Below, in pieces: positions 33,261 through 41,546 of a stretch of DNA of 64,000 nt; position 1 is the stretch's first letter; the number at the start of each line of letters is the position of its first letter. The notes below the pieces were generated by a model. That model was not told the DNA's origin. It saw only the letters and a program-made list of their open reading frames with translations, and ran no database searches. The position numbers and the translations under genes are program-made. This DNA is from VBDM01 sp964430565 (GTDB taxonomy: Bacteria; Pseudomonadota; Gammaproteobacteria; Burkholderiales; SG8-39), in NCBI GenBank assembly GCA_964430565.1, contig CAYSFD010000016.1, positions 149,292 to 213,291 on the forward strand. Reading direction: 5' to 3'.

Positions 33261-33815
33261 ATGATCGATCCTGTCGCCCACTGGCAGGCGGAGCACGCCA
33301 ATTTCTCGCGGCTTCTCGACATCTTCGAAAAGCAGGTGCACGCGTTTCACGAGGGTGGAGAGCCGAACTACGACCTCATGACGGACATCCTTCTCTATCT
33401 GAGGCACTTCCCCGACTTGCACCACCATCCGCGTGAAGAGGCGGCGTTCGAGCTAATCGCCAAGCGCGACCCGAAGATGCGGCTCACCCTCGAGATGCTC
33501 CGGCAGGAGCACCGCGCGATCGCCACAGTCGGCGATGAGCTGCTCAGAACGCTCAACGACGTGACCTGCGAGACCCTGATCGCCCGCGCCAGCGTGGAAG
33601 CAGTCGCGGCGATGTACCTCGTCTATTACCGCCGCCACATCGACGCGGAGGAAAGGGAGATCCTGCCGCGCGCGGCCAAGCTCCTGATCGCCGAGGACTG
33701 GCGGGACATCGAGGCCGCTGCACCAAGCGGGCCCGATCCTCTCTTCGGCAACAAAGGCGACGCCGGATACCGCGAGCTCCGCCGCCACATCGCGCTCGAA
33801 GCGGGAAGCGGCTGA
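33261..33815 (+). CDS. hemerythrin-like domain protein
   Basis: A 184-residue cytoplasmic protein with a four-helix hemerythrin domain that binds a diiron centre for oxygen or NO/redox sensing, storage or iron repair. Ligand-bearing pieces: HWQAEHANFSRLLDIFEKQ, LRHFPDLHHHPREEAAFE (HxxxE pattern), LRQEHRAIATVGDELL and YYRRHIDAEEREILPRA, the last being the typical helix-4 HxxxE. No signal peptide or second domain. It resembles the single-domain bacterial hemerythrins of the PA1673/YtfE-neighbour type. A perfect FNR-type site lies just upstream, so it is probably induced at low oxygen. Confidence 0.9.
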   Translation: MIDPVAHWQAEHANFSRLLDIFEKQVHAFHEGGEPNYDLMTDILLYLRHFPDLHHHPREEAAFELIAKRDPKMRLTLEMLRQEHRAIATVGDELLRTLNDVTCETLIARASVEAVAAMYLVYYRRHIDAEEREILPRAAKLLIAEDWRDIEAAAPSGPDPLFGNKGDAGYRELRRHIALEAGSG

Positions 33816-33920
33816 CGCGCGGCGGCGAAGGAAGCCGCACGATTTAACGAGTCTGACGGTTATCGGGACTCACACGAATATGGCAACGGGCTTGGTTGGC
33901 GCTTCCCTTAAAATGCCCCG

Positions 33921-35324
33921 ATGCCCAGCGAACTCTGCTCACTCACCGCTACAGAGCTTCTCGCGCTCTACCGCAGCAAGGAACTCTCCCCCGTTGAAGT
34001 GACGCGCGCGGTGCTCGAGCGCATCGAGCGGCTGAATCCCATGCTCAACGCCTTCTGCCTCGTCGATACCGAAGCGGCAGTGTCGCTCGCGCGCGAATCG
34101 GAGGCGCGCTGGATGAAGGGCGCGCCGATGGGAGCGCTCGACGGCGTGCCGGTCTCGATCAAGGACGTGTTCCTCACGCGCGGCTGGCCGACGCTGCGCG
34201 GCTCCAAGACGATAGACCGCAAAGGGCCGTGGCTCGAGGACGCGCCCGCGGTCGCGCGGCTGCGCGAAGCGGGCGCGGTGCTCATCGGCAAGACCACGAC
34301 GCCGGAATTCGCCTGGAAGGGCGTGACCGACAGCCCGCTCACCGGGGTCACGCGCAATCCCTGGGATCCAGGGAAGACGCCGGGCGGCTCCTCGGGCGGC
34401 GCGGCTGCGGCGGTCGCCTCCGGCATGGGACCGCTCGCGCTGGGCACCGATGGCGGCGGCTCGATCCGCATCCCCTGCGCCTTCACGGGCCTGTTCGGCA
34501 TCAAGCCCACCTTCGGCCGCGTGCCCGCGTGGCCGCCTTCGCCGATGGGAACGCTCGCGCACGTCGGACCGATCGCGAAGAGCGTCGCCGACGCCGCGCT
34601 CATGCTCACCGTGCTCGCGCAGCCGGATGCGCGCGACTGGTTCGCCCTGCCCTACGAGAAACGCGATTACCGCGAGGGGCTGGAGGACGGCGTGTGCAAT
34701 TTGCGCATCGCGTTCTCGGCGGACCTCGGCTACGCGAAAGTCGATCGCGAGGTCGCGACGCTCGTGAAGAACGCGGTGCGCGCGCTCGAGGACCTTGGCG
34801 CGAAGATCGAGGAGCGCAATCCCGGATTCGAGGACCCGCAGGAGATTTTCGCCCGCCACTGGTTTCCGGGCGCGGCGGCCTTCGTTCGCGGCGTTCCCGC
34901 GGCAAAGCGCAGGCTCATGGACAAGAGCCTGCTCGAGGCGGCGAAGAAAGGCGAGCGGATCACCACCGCGCAGTATTTCGATGCGATGCAGAGGCGTTAC
35001 GCGCTCGGCCAGTTGATGAACCGATTCCACGAAAAATGCGATCTGCTCGTGACGCCGACGCTGCCGATTGCGGCCTTCGACGCCGGCAGGAACGCGCCCA
35101 AGGGCGTGAAGCGCTGGACCAACTGGACGCCGTTCAGCTTCCCCTTCAACCTCACCCAGCAGCCGGCCGCATCGATTCCCTGCGGGCTGACCCAAGCCGG
35201 GCTGCCGGTCGGCCTGCACATCGTCGGGGCGAAATACGCCGATGCGCTGGTGCTGCGCGCGGCGCGCGCCTTCGAGTCGGCGCATCCGATCGCGATGCCC
35301 GATCTGGCCAGGACGCTTGCGTGA
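33921..35324 (+). CDS. amidase (amidase signature family)
   Basis: A 467-residue amidase. The Ser-cisSer-Lys triad is visible: Lys81 in VPVSIKDVF, the GGSSGG block at ~155-160, and the nucleophile Ser180 in LGTDGGGSIRIPCAFTG. The C-terminal DLLVTPTLPIAAF and FPFNLTQQPAASIPCGLTQAGLPVGLHIVGAKYAD are standard for the family. It could be a general amidase acting on the amides produced by nitrile hydratase (1-2112), or a GatA-like or malonamidase-type enzyme; no GatB/GatC genes are near, which argues against the tRNA amidotransferase. No signal peptide. ATG 33921 is preceded by AAAATGCCCCG with no strong ribosome binding site. Confidence 0.92.
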   Translation: MPSELCSLTATELLALYRSKELSPVEVTRAVLERIERLNPMLNAFCLVDTEAAVSLARESEARWMKGAPMGALDGVPVSIKDVFLTRGWPTLRGSKTIDRKGPWLEDAPAVARLREAGAVLIGKTTTPEFAWKGVTDSPLTGVTRNPWDPGKTPGGSSGGAAAAVASGMGPLALGTDGGGSIRIPCAFTGLFGIKPTFGRVPAWPPSPMGTLAHVGPIAKSVADAALMLTVLAQPDARDWFALPYEKRDYREGLEDGVCNLRIAFSADLGYAKVDREVATLVKNAVRALEDLGAKIEERNPGFEDPQEIFARHWFPGAAAFVRGVPAAKRRLMDKSLLEAAKKGERITTAQYFDAMQRRYALGQLMNRFHEKCDLLVTPTLPIAAFDAGRNAPKGVKRWTNWTPFSFPFNLTQQPAASIPCGLTQAGLPVGLHIVGAKYADALVLRAARAFESAHPIAMPDLARTLA

Positions 35325-35370
35325 AAGTAAAGTCGCCGCGACGAGCTTGAAACCCCTGGAGGAGAGCGTA

Positions 35371-35388
35371 TTATAACGTTCGTTATAA
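35371..35388. promoter_or_regulatory. palindromic operator of the toxin-antitoxin operon
   Basis: A perfect inverted repeat, TTATAACG-TT-CGTTATAA, is centred about 24 bases before the antitoxin ATG and overlaps the likely -10 region (TATAAC). AbrB/MazE-type antitoxins bind such palindromes and repress their own operon, so autoregulation is likely. Confidence 0.65.
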
Positions 35389-35403
35389 CATGGAAAGTCC
35401 CTC

Positions 35404-35628
35404 ATGGCCGCCCTCAAACTCACCCAGATCGGCAATTCCGTCGGGGTGATCCTGCCCAAGGACGTGCTCGCGCACATGAAGGTCAAGAAGGGCGACACGG
35501 TGTTCGTCACCGAGAACCCGACCGGCGTCACACTGACCCCCTACGACCCGGACTTTGAGAAGCAGCTCAAGGCCGGACGCGAGTTCATGCGCAGATACCG
35601 CAACACCTTTCGCGCGCTCGCGAAATGA
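35404..35628 (+). CDS. AbrB/MazE-type antitoxin
   Basis: A 74-residue antitoxin. The N-terminal SpoVT/AbrB swapped-hairpin DNA-binding domain is clear: LKLTQIGNSVGVILPKDVLAHMKVKKGDTVFVTE. The C-terminal ~25 residues (PDFEKQLKAGREFMRRYRNTFRALAK) are basic and helical and should wrap the toxin. The gene overlaps the toxin start as ATGA, so the two are translated together, and a palindrome just upstream is its probable operator. The partner is a Doc-type toxin, not a MazF RNase. Confidence 0.9.
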   Translation: MAALKLTQIGNSVGVILPKDVLAHMKVKKGDTVFVTENPTGVTLTPYDPDFEKQLKAGREFMRRYRNTFRALAK

Positions 35629-36011
35629 GCCGGCGCTGGATCGACAAGCGCCTGCTCTTGTTACTGCACGATGAAAGCCTCGCCGAGCACGGCGGCGCGT
35701 CCGGTCTCCGCGACGAAGGACTGCTCGATTCCGCGCTCGCGCGCCCGCTGAACCTCGCGGCCTACGGCAAACCCGATGTCTGCGATCTCGCCGCGGCGTA
35801 CGCCGTAGGCCTGGCGAAGAACCATCCGTTCGTGGACGGAAACAAACGCGCCGCATTTCTTGCCGTAGGCTTGTTTCTGGAACTCAATGGAAGGCGCCTG
35901 ACGGCGACCCAGGTCGAAGCAACGCACGCGATGCTTGCCGTCGCCGCGGGAACCATGGACCAAGCGGCCCTCGCCGAATGGATCCGGCGCAATAGCAAGC
36001 CGCGCCGATAG
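35625..36011 (+). CDS. doc: Doc-type (Fic fold) toxin
   Basis: A 128-residue death-on-curing toxin. The Fic/Doc active-site motif is HPFVDGNKRAAF (His67, Asp71, Lys74, Arg75). In phage P1 Doc this lysine-bearing motif phosphorylates EF-Tu and stops translation. Other family marks: LLLLHDESLAEHGGASGLRDEGLLDSALARP at the start (the substrate clamp) and AAAYAVGLAKNHPF before the motif. All catalytic residues are present, so the toxin is probably active. Its antitoxin is of the AbrB type rather than Phd. The chromosomal position between an amidase and a transporter suggests an acquired module. Confidence 0.92.
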   Translation: MSRRWIDKRLLLLLHDESLAEHGGASGLRDEGLLDSALARPLNLAAYGKPDVCDLAAAYAVGLAKNHPFVDGNKRAAFLAVGLFLELNGRRLTATQVEATHAMLAVAAGTMDQAALAEWIRRNSKPRR

Positions 36012-36028
36012 CAAAGCCGGGGCTTCCC

Positions 36029-37288
36029 TTGAGCGACCGCCCGGCCGCAGCCGCCGCCCCACCCCAGTCCTTCGCCGCGCTCAGGCACCCCGGCTACCGC
36101 GCCTATTTCGTCGGCTCGGCGCTGGCGATGATGGCCGATTCGGTCGAACACGTGATCAGCTACTGGATCATGTTCCAGAAATTCCACTCGCCGGCGCTGG
36201 GCGGGTTCGCGATGCTTTCGCACTGGCTGCCGTTCCTTTTCTTCTCGGTGTACTCCGGGGCGCTCGGCGACCGCTTCGACCCGCGGCGCATCATCCAGCT
36301 CGGCATGCTGTGCTTCATGGCGGCGTCGCTCGGCTGGGGGCTCCTGTTCCTCACCGACGCACTCGAAATGTGGCACGCGATGGCGCTGCTCGTCCTGCAT
36401 GGTTTTGCGGGCGTGCTGTGGCATCCGTCGGCGCAGCTCCTCATCCACGACATCGTCGGCACGGCGAATCTTCAAAGCGCGGTGCGGCTGGGCGCGACCT
36501 CGCGCTACCTCGGGCTGCTATTCGGCCCGGCGGTGGGCGGAGCCTTTCTGCTCGCGTTCGGGCCCGCATACGGGCTGCTCGCCAATGCGCTCATCTACCT
36601 GCCCCTCACGATCTGGCTGTGGAAGGCGCCCTACGGACCGCGCTTCAGGAAGGGCGAGCCGGTTCTCGCCCGTGCGGTCAAAGGGATCAGCGATATCGTC
36701 GCCACGATCCGCGACATCGCCGGCAACCGCACCATCGTTTCGATGACGCTCCTCGCGGGATTCGCGTCGCTGTTCGTCGGCAACGGCTACCAGCCGCAGA
36801 TGCCGGAGTTCGCGGAGGATCTCGGTCACGGCGATCCGGACATGTCCTACAGCATGCTGCTCGCCGCAGACGCGGCGGGGGCGCTGTTCGCCGGCGTGCT
36901 GCTGGAGAGCCGTGGCCTCTTGCAGGCGCGGCCGCGCACCGCGTGCGTGCTGGCGATGTTGTGGTGCTGCGCGATCGCCGGCTTCGCCGTCTCGACGTCC
37001 TACCCGCTCGCCCTCGCGATCCTGTTCGCGGTGGGCTTCCTCGAGCTTTCCTTCAACGCGATGGGGCAGACGCTCGTGCAGATGCGCGCACCCGCGCCGA
37101 TTCGCGGCCGCGTGATCGGGCTCTATCTCCTCTCGAGCCACGGCATGCGCGCCTTCTCCGGTGTCACCATCGGCGTCGTCGGCGGCCTGATCGGCATACA
37201 CTGGTCGCTCGCGCTCTCCGCGATGACGCTGTTCGCGGTAATCGCAGCGCTGCTCGCTTTCACGCTGCGCAGATCGGACCGAGGCTGA
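36029..37288 (+). CDS. MFS transporter (enterobactin/multidrug exporter type)
   Basis: A 419-residue, ~12-span MFS protein. It seems to start at TTG 36029, since the first ATG lies within the first membrane span. N-terminal AALRHPGYRAYFVGSALAMMADSVEHVISYWIMFQ is typical of the EntS/MFS_3 branch of exporters; SVYSGALGDRFDPRRIIQLG is the loop 2-3 motif. The second half has MPEFAEDLGHGDPDMSYSMLLAADAAGALFAGVLLES and MGQTLVQMRAPAPIRGRVIGLYLLSSHGMRAFSGV. Substrate cannot be read. It begins 17 bases after the toxin gene and may be in the same transcript. Confidence 0.85.
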   Translation: MSDRPAAAAAPPQSFAALRHPGYRAYFVGSALAMMADSVEHVISYWIMFQKFHSPALGGFAMLSHWLPFLFFSVYSGALGDRFDPRRIIQLGMLCFMAASLGWGLLFLTDALEMWHAMALLVLHGFAGVLWHPSAQLLIHDIVGTANLQSAVRLGATSRYLGLLFGPAVGGAFLLAFGPAYGLLANALIYLPLTIWLWKAPYGPRFRKGEPVLARAVKGISDIVATIRDIAGNRTIVSMTLLAGFASLFVGNGYQPQMPEFAEDLGHGDPDMSYSMLLAADAAGALFAGVLLESRGLLQARPRTACVLAMLWCCAIAGFAVSTSYPLALAILFAVGFLELSFNAMGQTLVQMRAPAPIRGRVIGLYLLSSHGMRAFSGVTIGVVGGLIGIHWSLALSAMTLFAVIAALLAFTLRRSDRG

Positions 37289-37334
37289 CGCTTGAAAACT
37301 TCCCTAACCTCGCCTTGAGATCGTGAGGAATCCC

Positions 37335-38048
37335 ATGCGCTACGAGCTCTACTACTGGCCCTCGATACAAGGTCGCGGGGAATTCGTGCGGCTCGCGCTC
37401 GAGGAAGCCGGCGCCGACTACTCGGACGTCGCGCGCCTCCCGCAGCGGGGCGTTCCGGCGTTGATGCGCCTGCTCGAGGGAAAACACGAGGGACGCCTGC
37501 CCTTCGCTCCTCCGATACTCAAGGCGCAGAAGCTCGTGATCGCGCAGACCGCGAACATCCTCCTGTGGCTCGCCCCGCGCCACGGCCTCGTGCCGAAGAG
37601 CGATGCGGCGCGGCTTTGGGCGCATCAGCTCCAGCTCACTATCTCCGACTGGCTGGTCGAGGTCCACGACACGCACCACCCGCTCGGCGCCGCTTTCTAT
37701 TACGAAGACCAACGGCCCGAGTCGAAGCGACGTGCGGCGGGCTTCACCGCGACTCGGCTGCCGAAGTTCCTCGGCTACTTCGAACGGGTGATCGAGCGCG
37801 AAAAAGGAAGCTGGCTCCTCGGCAAGTCGTTTTCCTACGCGGATCTGTCGCTCTTTCAGATGGTCGCAGGCTTGCGCTATGCCTTTCCCCGCGCGATGAA
37901 GAAGCTCGAATCGAAATACCCAAGTACAATCGCGCTCCACGACCGCGTCGCGGCTCGGCCGCGCGTCGCCGCCTATCTCGCCTCGAAGCGGCGCATCGCC
38001 TTCAACGAGCAAGGCATCTTCAGGCATTATCCCGAACTCGACAATTAG
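37335..38048 (+). CDS. glutathione S-transferase family protein
   Basis: A 237-residue cytosolic GST. The N-terminal thioredoxin-like domain begins MRYELYYWPSIQGRGEFVRLALEEAGADY, where Tyr/Ser and the RGEFVR helix bind glutathione; the PPILK and ANILLWLA parts complete the G site. The C-terminal helical domain has YFERVIEREKGSWLLGKSFSYADLSLFQMVAGLRYAFPRA, the standard N-capping box region (SYADLSLF). I use ATG 37335, which has GAGGA at good spacing. It resembles the sigma/alpha-like bacterial group, whose members conjugate aromatic electrophiles. The FAH-family gene follows after 14 bases, so the pair is likely one catabolic unit. Confidence 0.9.
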   Translation: MRYELYYWPSIQGRGEFVRLALEEAGADYSDVARLPQRGVPALMRLLEGKHEGRLPFAPPILKAQKLVIAQTANILLWLAPRHGLVPKSDAARLWAHQLQLTISDWLVEVHDTHHPLGAAFYYEDQRPESKRRAAGFTATRLPKFLGYFERVIEREKGSWLLGKSFSYADLSLFQMVAGLRYAFPRAMKKLESKYPSTIALHDRVAARPRVAAYLASKRRIAFNEQGIFRHYPELDN

Positions 38049-38062
38049 CACAGGGACGCAAA

Positions 38063-38998
38063 ATGAAACTTCTCTATTTCGACGACTTCAGGCTCGGCGT
38101 GCTCAAAGAGGACGCCGTCGTGGATGTTTCGAAGATCGTGCAAAGCATTCCGCACACCGGCCCGCACGACCTCATCAGCGGACTGATCGAGCGCTTCGCC
38201 GACTACCGGAAGAAACTGGAGAAGGCGGCGGCGGGCGGCCGCGGCATCCCGCTCAAGAAGGTCAAGATCCGCCCGCCGCTCCCGAAGCCCTGCAACATCG
38301 ACTGCATGGCGGTGAACTACATGGAGGACGGGACGCGCTCGGAGCCCGCACCCATAAACGCATTCCACAAGTCTCCGAGCGCCGTGATCGGGGAGGGCGA
38401 CACCATGGTGCTTCCCGACGTGCCCGCGAGCATCTTCGAGGGCGAAGCGGAGATGGCGCTGGTGATCGGCAAGCGTGCCTCCAACGTCAAGGCTGCGCAA
38501 GCCATGAAATATGTGTTCGGCTATGTCAACTTCATCGACGGCTCGGCGCGCGACCTGCCGCCGGCGGGCAACACCTTCTACCAGATGAAGTCGCGCGACA
38601 GCTTCGCTCCCATGGGCCCTTACCTCGTCACCGCGGATGAAATCCGCGACCCGCACCGACTCCAGATCCGTCTATGGGTGAATGGTGTCCTCAAGCAGGA
38701 CTTCAATACCAGCGACATGGCGCACAACATCGCGCACTGCATCGAGTGGGTCAGCTCCATCCATACGCTCAATCCCGGCGACGTGCTCGCCACCGGCACC
38801 AACCACCGGGGCCTTTCCGCGTTTCAGGACGGCGACAAGATCGAGCTCGAGGTCGAAGGGCTGGGGCGCCTGCGCGTGAAGATCCGCGATGCGCTCAAAC
38901 GCACCTGGGCGCGCGACACGCGCCTGGAACACGAGCAAAAAGGCTTGCAAGGACGCACGCCGCAGCTCACGGGCAAATACGCGGAGAGCCCGCTGTGA
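38063..38998 (+). CDS. fumarylacetoacetate hydrolase-family protein
   Basis: A 311-residue FAH-fold enzyme, probably a hydrolase, decarboxylase or isomerase acting on a ring-cleavage diketo acid. Metal ligands are in IFEGEAEMALVIG (Glu, Glu) and VNFIDGSARDL (Asp); other marks are NAFHKSPSAVIGEGDTMVLP, TFYQMKSRDSFAPMGPYLVT, and the C-terminal STHTLNPGDVLATGTNHRG-type block. ATG 38063 gives a normal MKLLYFDDFRLGVLKED start; the open frame extends upstream into the GST gene but that part is a shadow. The C-terminal ~35 residues (GLQGRTPQLTGKYAESPL) are an extension beyond the usual fold. Likely operon with GST upstream and the decarboxylase downstream. Confidence 0.92.
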   Translation: MKLLYFDDFRLGVLKEDAVVDVSKIVQSIPHTGPHDLISGLIERFADYRKKLEKAAAGGRGIPLKKVKIRPPLPKPCNIDCMAVNYMEDGTRSEPAPINAFHKSPSAVIGEGDTMVLPDVPASIFEGEAEMALVIGKRASNVKAAQAMKYVFGYVNFIDGSARDLPPAGNTFYQMKSRDSFAPMGPYLVTADEIRDPHRLQIRLWVNGVLKQDFNTSDMAHNIAHCIEWVSSIHTLNPGDVLATGTNHRGLSAFQDGDKIELEVEGLGRLRVKIRDALKRTWARDTRLEHEQKGLQGRTPQLTGKYAESPL

Positions 38999-39078
38999 GG
39001 CAAGCAGTGACGCGCGCGCGACAATCCACGGCGCGGCTGCTAAAGTAGCGGCCCCAATAATCCTCTCTTGGATCACTC

Positions 39079-40038
39079 ATGCCAGCCAACAACAAACCTT
39101 TGGTCATTGCGCTCGAAGAGCATTACTGGGACGCCGAGGTGGCGAAGACCTTCGTGGGCGAGGCGCGCAATCCCGCCCTGCTTCAGCGTCTGGACGATGT
39201 GGGCGCGCTGCGCATCAAGGAAATGGACGAGGCCGGAATCGATATCCAAGTGATCTCGCACGGCGCGCCCTCGACGCAACGCCTCGATGCTGTGACCGCG
39301 GTGCCGCTCGCGAAGCGCGCGAACGACAGGCTGCACGAGGCCGTTCGCGCGCATCCCGACCGCTTCGCGGGATTCGCCGCGCTGCCTACCGCCGATCCGA
39401 AGGCGTCGGCGGACGAGCTTGAGCGCACCGTGACCAAGCTCGGATTCAAGGGCGCGATGGTGCACGGCCCCACGAACGGGGTTTTCTTCGACGACAAGCG
39501 CTTCTGGCCGATCTTCGAGCGCGCACAGGCGCTGGATGTGCCGCTCTACCTCCATCCGTCTTCGCCGGTTCCGGCGGTGGTGGAGGCCTACTACAAGGAC
39601 TACCTGAAGGAGTTTCCCCAGCTCCTCACCGCGGCCTGGGGCTACACGGTGGAGACCGCCACGCAGGGCATACGCATGGTGCTCTCGGGCGCCTTCGACA
39701 AGTATCCACGCCTGAAGATCATCCTCGGGCACCTGGGCGAGTCGCTGCCGTTCTCGGCGTGGCGCATCAACATGGCGCTGTCGCGCGGCGCCGACAAACC
39801 CAGCAACTTCCGCGACACCTTCTGCGAGCACTTCTGGATCACCACGAGCGGCAACTTCTCCACCCCCGCGCTGATGTGCTGCATCATGGAGATGGGCGTG
39901 GACCGAATCCTTTTCTCGGTTGACTATCCCTTCGTCCCCAATCCGCCCGGAACGAAATGGATGGCAGACCTGCCTCTGAGCTTGGAGGACCGCACCAAGA
40001 TCCTCTCCGGCAACGCGAAGCGGCTGATGAGGATGTAA
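39079..40038 (+). CDS. ACMSD/gamma-resorcylate decarboxylase-like amidohydrolase
   Basis: A 319-residue metal-dependent enzyme of the ACMSD branch of amidohydrolases, which remove carboxyl groups from aromatic acids without oxygen. Key parts: VIALEEHYWDAE (metal Glu/His), QVISHGAPSTQRL, HPDRFAGFAALPTADP, PLYLHPSSPVP (metal His), LKIILGHLGESLPFSAWRIN (His, Glu) and ILFSVDYPFVPN (metal Asp). The EEHY start and the LGHLGE block resemble gamma-resorcylate and 5-carboxyvanillate decarboxylases. All metal ligands are present. It follows the FAH gene on the same strand after 80 bases, consistent with a small aromatic acid pathway. Confidence 0.9.
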   Translation: MPANNKPLVIALEEHYWDAEVAKTFVGEARNPALLQRLDDVGALRIKEMDEAGIDIQVISHGAPSTQRLDAVTAVPLAKRANDRLHEAVRAHPDRFAGFAALPTADPKASADELERTVTKLGFKGAMVHGPTNGVFFDDKRFWPIFERAQALDVPLYLHPSSPVPAVVEAYYKDYLKEFPQLLTAAWGYTVETATQGIRMVLSGAFDKYPRLKIILGHLGESLPFSAWRINMALSRGADKPSNFRDTFCEHFWITTSGNFSTPALMCCIMEMGVDRILFSVDYPFVPNPPGTKWMADLPLSLEDRTKILSGNAKRLMRM

Positions 40039-40272
40039 TACCGGACGCTGCGCGCCGGATTACATCGGCGCGATGGAACTGAGGCGATGCCCAGTTCATC
40101 ACGCCGCAACCGTGACCGAGTTGAGCCGAACTCCCGCCCTTCGCGCCCGTGCGGGAGCGTTAACCAAGTCCCACTCCACACCCGGCGCGATGAGCTGCGC
40201 TCTGCGTCAGCTCGATCGCGCCGACGTAATCCGGCGCTTCGGCGGCTTGCCCGCCGAAGCGTCCGGTATTAC
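40035..40272. repeat. long inverted-repeat element between convergent genes
   Basis: The two ends mirror each other: GTAATACCGGACGC at 40035-40048 matches GCGTCCGGTATTAC at 40259-40272, and inside them CGCCGGATTACATCGGCGCG (40052-40071) matches, inverted with one change, CGCGCCGACGTAATCCGGCG (40217-40236). The right arm holds an extra 11-bp hairpin (CGCTTCGGCGG/CCGCCGAAGCG, 40235-40261). The middle contains further small hairpins. No frame with family resemblance is present. It lies between the stops of a plus and a minus gene and could be a mobile palindromic element (REP/MITE-like) used as a terminator. Confidence 0.7.
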
Positions 40273-40274
40273 GA

Positions 40275-41462
40275 CTACTTCTTCTTATTAAGCTCCTTCC
40301 ACGGATCCTTCACCGCCACGCCGACGGTATCGATCTCGACGTTGGCAAGCACACCGCCCACCTTGCGCACCTCGCGCAGATATTCGTTCTGCACGATGTC
40401 GCGCGTTTCCGGATCAACGTAGATCGGGCCGCGCGGGCTGTTCGGGTGCCTGAAGTTCTTCAGCAGCTCCATCGTTTTATCGGGATCGATCTTGCCCTTC
40501 TGCTCGCGGATCACGTGGAAGATCGCCGCCATCCCGTCCCAGCCGCCCACGGCCACGAAATTGGGCGTGCTGTTCGCGCCATAGTCCCTCTTCCAGGCCG
40601 CGACGAACGCCTGGTTGGCAGGACGCTGCGCAGCCGCAGAATAGTGGTGCACGGTGGTCACGCCGAGTGCCACGTCGCCCATGTTGGGCAGCTCCTCGTC
40701 GGTGGTAATGTCGCCGGGTCCGATCAGTTTCACGCCGGCGTTGCCGAGGCCCAGATCGCCGAAATTCTTCATCACCGCCAGGGCGGTCTTGCCCGCCGGC
40801 ACGAACACCATCAGCGCGTTGGGCTTCGCATCCTTCACCCGCTGCATGTAGGCCGCGAAATCCGGATTCGCCAACGGGACGCGCACGCTGCCGACAATTT
40901 CGCCGCCGCTTTCCTTCGCGCCCTTGATGAAGGCATCCTCGCAATCATGTCCGGGACCGAAATCGCTCACCAGCGTATAGGCCCGCTTGAGCCGCTTCGC
41001 CGCCCACTGGCCGAGCGGGTAGCAGGACTGCCACAGCGTGAACGACAGCCGCGCGATGTAGGGCGAGCGCGTGGTGATCACGGCGGTCCCGGCGTTCATG
41101 ATGACGAACGGCACTTTCGCTTCGGTCAGGAGAGGCGCCATCGCCAGGGCGTTGGGCGTGAAAATCACGCCCGCCAGCAGGTTCACCTTGTCGCGCACGA
41201 TCAGCTCCTGCGCGAGTTGCTTGGCTTTATCGGGGTTGGGGCCGGTGTCGTCGCGAACGAGAATCTCGATCTTCACTCCGGGTGGCAAGTCCTTTGCGTG
41301 CTCCTTCATGTAGAGCCGCATGCCCCTTTCCATGTACTCGCCCAGATTGGCGTTCAGTCCGGAATAGGTGCTGATGAATCCGATCTTGACGGTCTGGGCG
41401 AGCGCAGACGCCCCTCCCAGGGCGAGTCCCAGCGCAGCGGTCAATGCAAGTAACTTCTTCAT
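40275..41462 (-). CDS. ABC transporter substrate-binding protein (Leu/Ile/Val type)
   Basis: A 395-residue periplasmic binding protein of the branched-chain amino acid type (type I fold). The ATG at 41462 has GAGGAG upstream; signal peptide is LLALTAALGLALGGASALAQ. Fold marks: VKIGFISTYSGLNANLGEYMERGMRLYMKE at the mature N-terminus, DDTGPNPDKAKQLAQELIVRDKVNLLAGVIFTPNALA, and YTLVSDFGPGHDCEDAF. In catabolic regions of Burkholderiales such proteins often bind aromatic acids rather than amino acids. No permease or ATPase genes are adjacent; the next gene on this strand is the LLM oxidoreductase 84 bases upstream. Confidence 0.92.
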   Translation of the reverse strand: MKKLLALTAALGLALGGASALAQTVKIGFISTYSGLNANLGEYMERGMRLYMKEHAKDLPPGVKIEILVRDDTGPNPDKAKQLAQELIVRDKVNLLAGVIFTPNALAMAPLLTEAKVPFVIMNAGTAVITTRSPYIARLSFTLWQSCYPLGQWAAKRLKRAYTLVSDFGPGHDCEDAFIKGAKESGGEIVGSVRVPLANPDFAAYMQRVKDAKPNALMVFVPAGKTALAVMKNFGDLGLGNAGVKLIGPGDITTDEELPNMGDVALGVTTVHHYSAAAQRPANQAFVAAWKRDYGANSTPNFVAVGGWDGMAAIFHVIREQKGKIDPDKTMELLKNFRHPNSPRGPIYVDPETRDIVQNEYLREVRKVGGVLANVEIDTVGVAVKDPWKELNKKK

Positions 41463-41546
41463 GAACCCTCTCCTCTTTGAAAAATAATGTGACGCTTGGT
41501 GGACGAGCATATTAGCCCGGACGAAAACCGCAGTCCACCAGTTCGG

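Noticed and set aside
33921..35324. Calling the amidase GatA.
   Set aside because: No gatB or gatC genes are adjacent, and the catabolic surroundings favour a general amidase.
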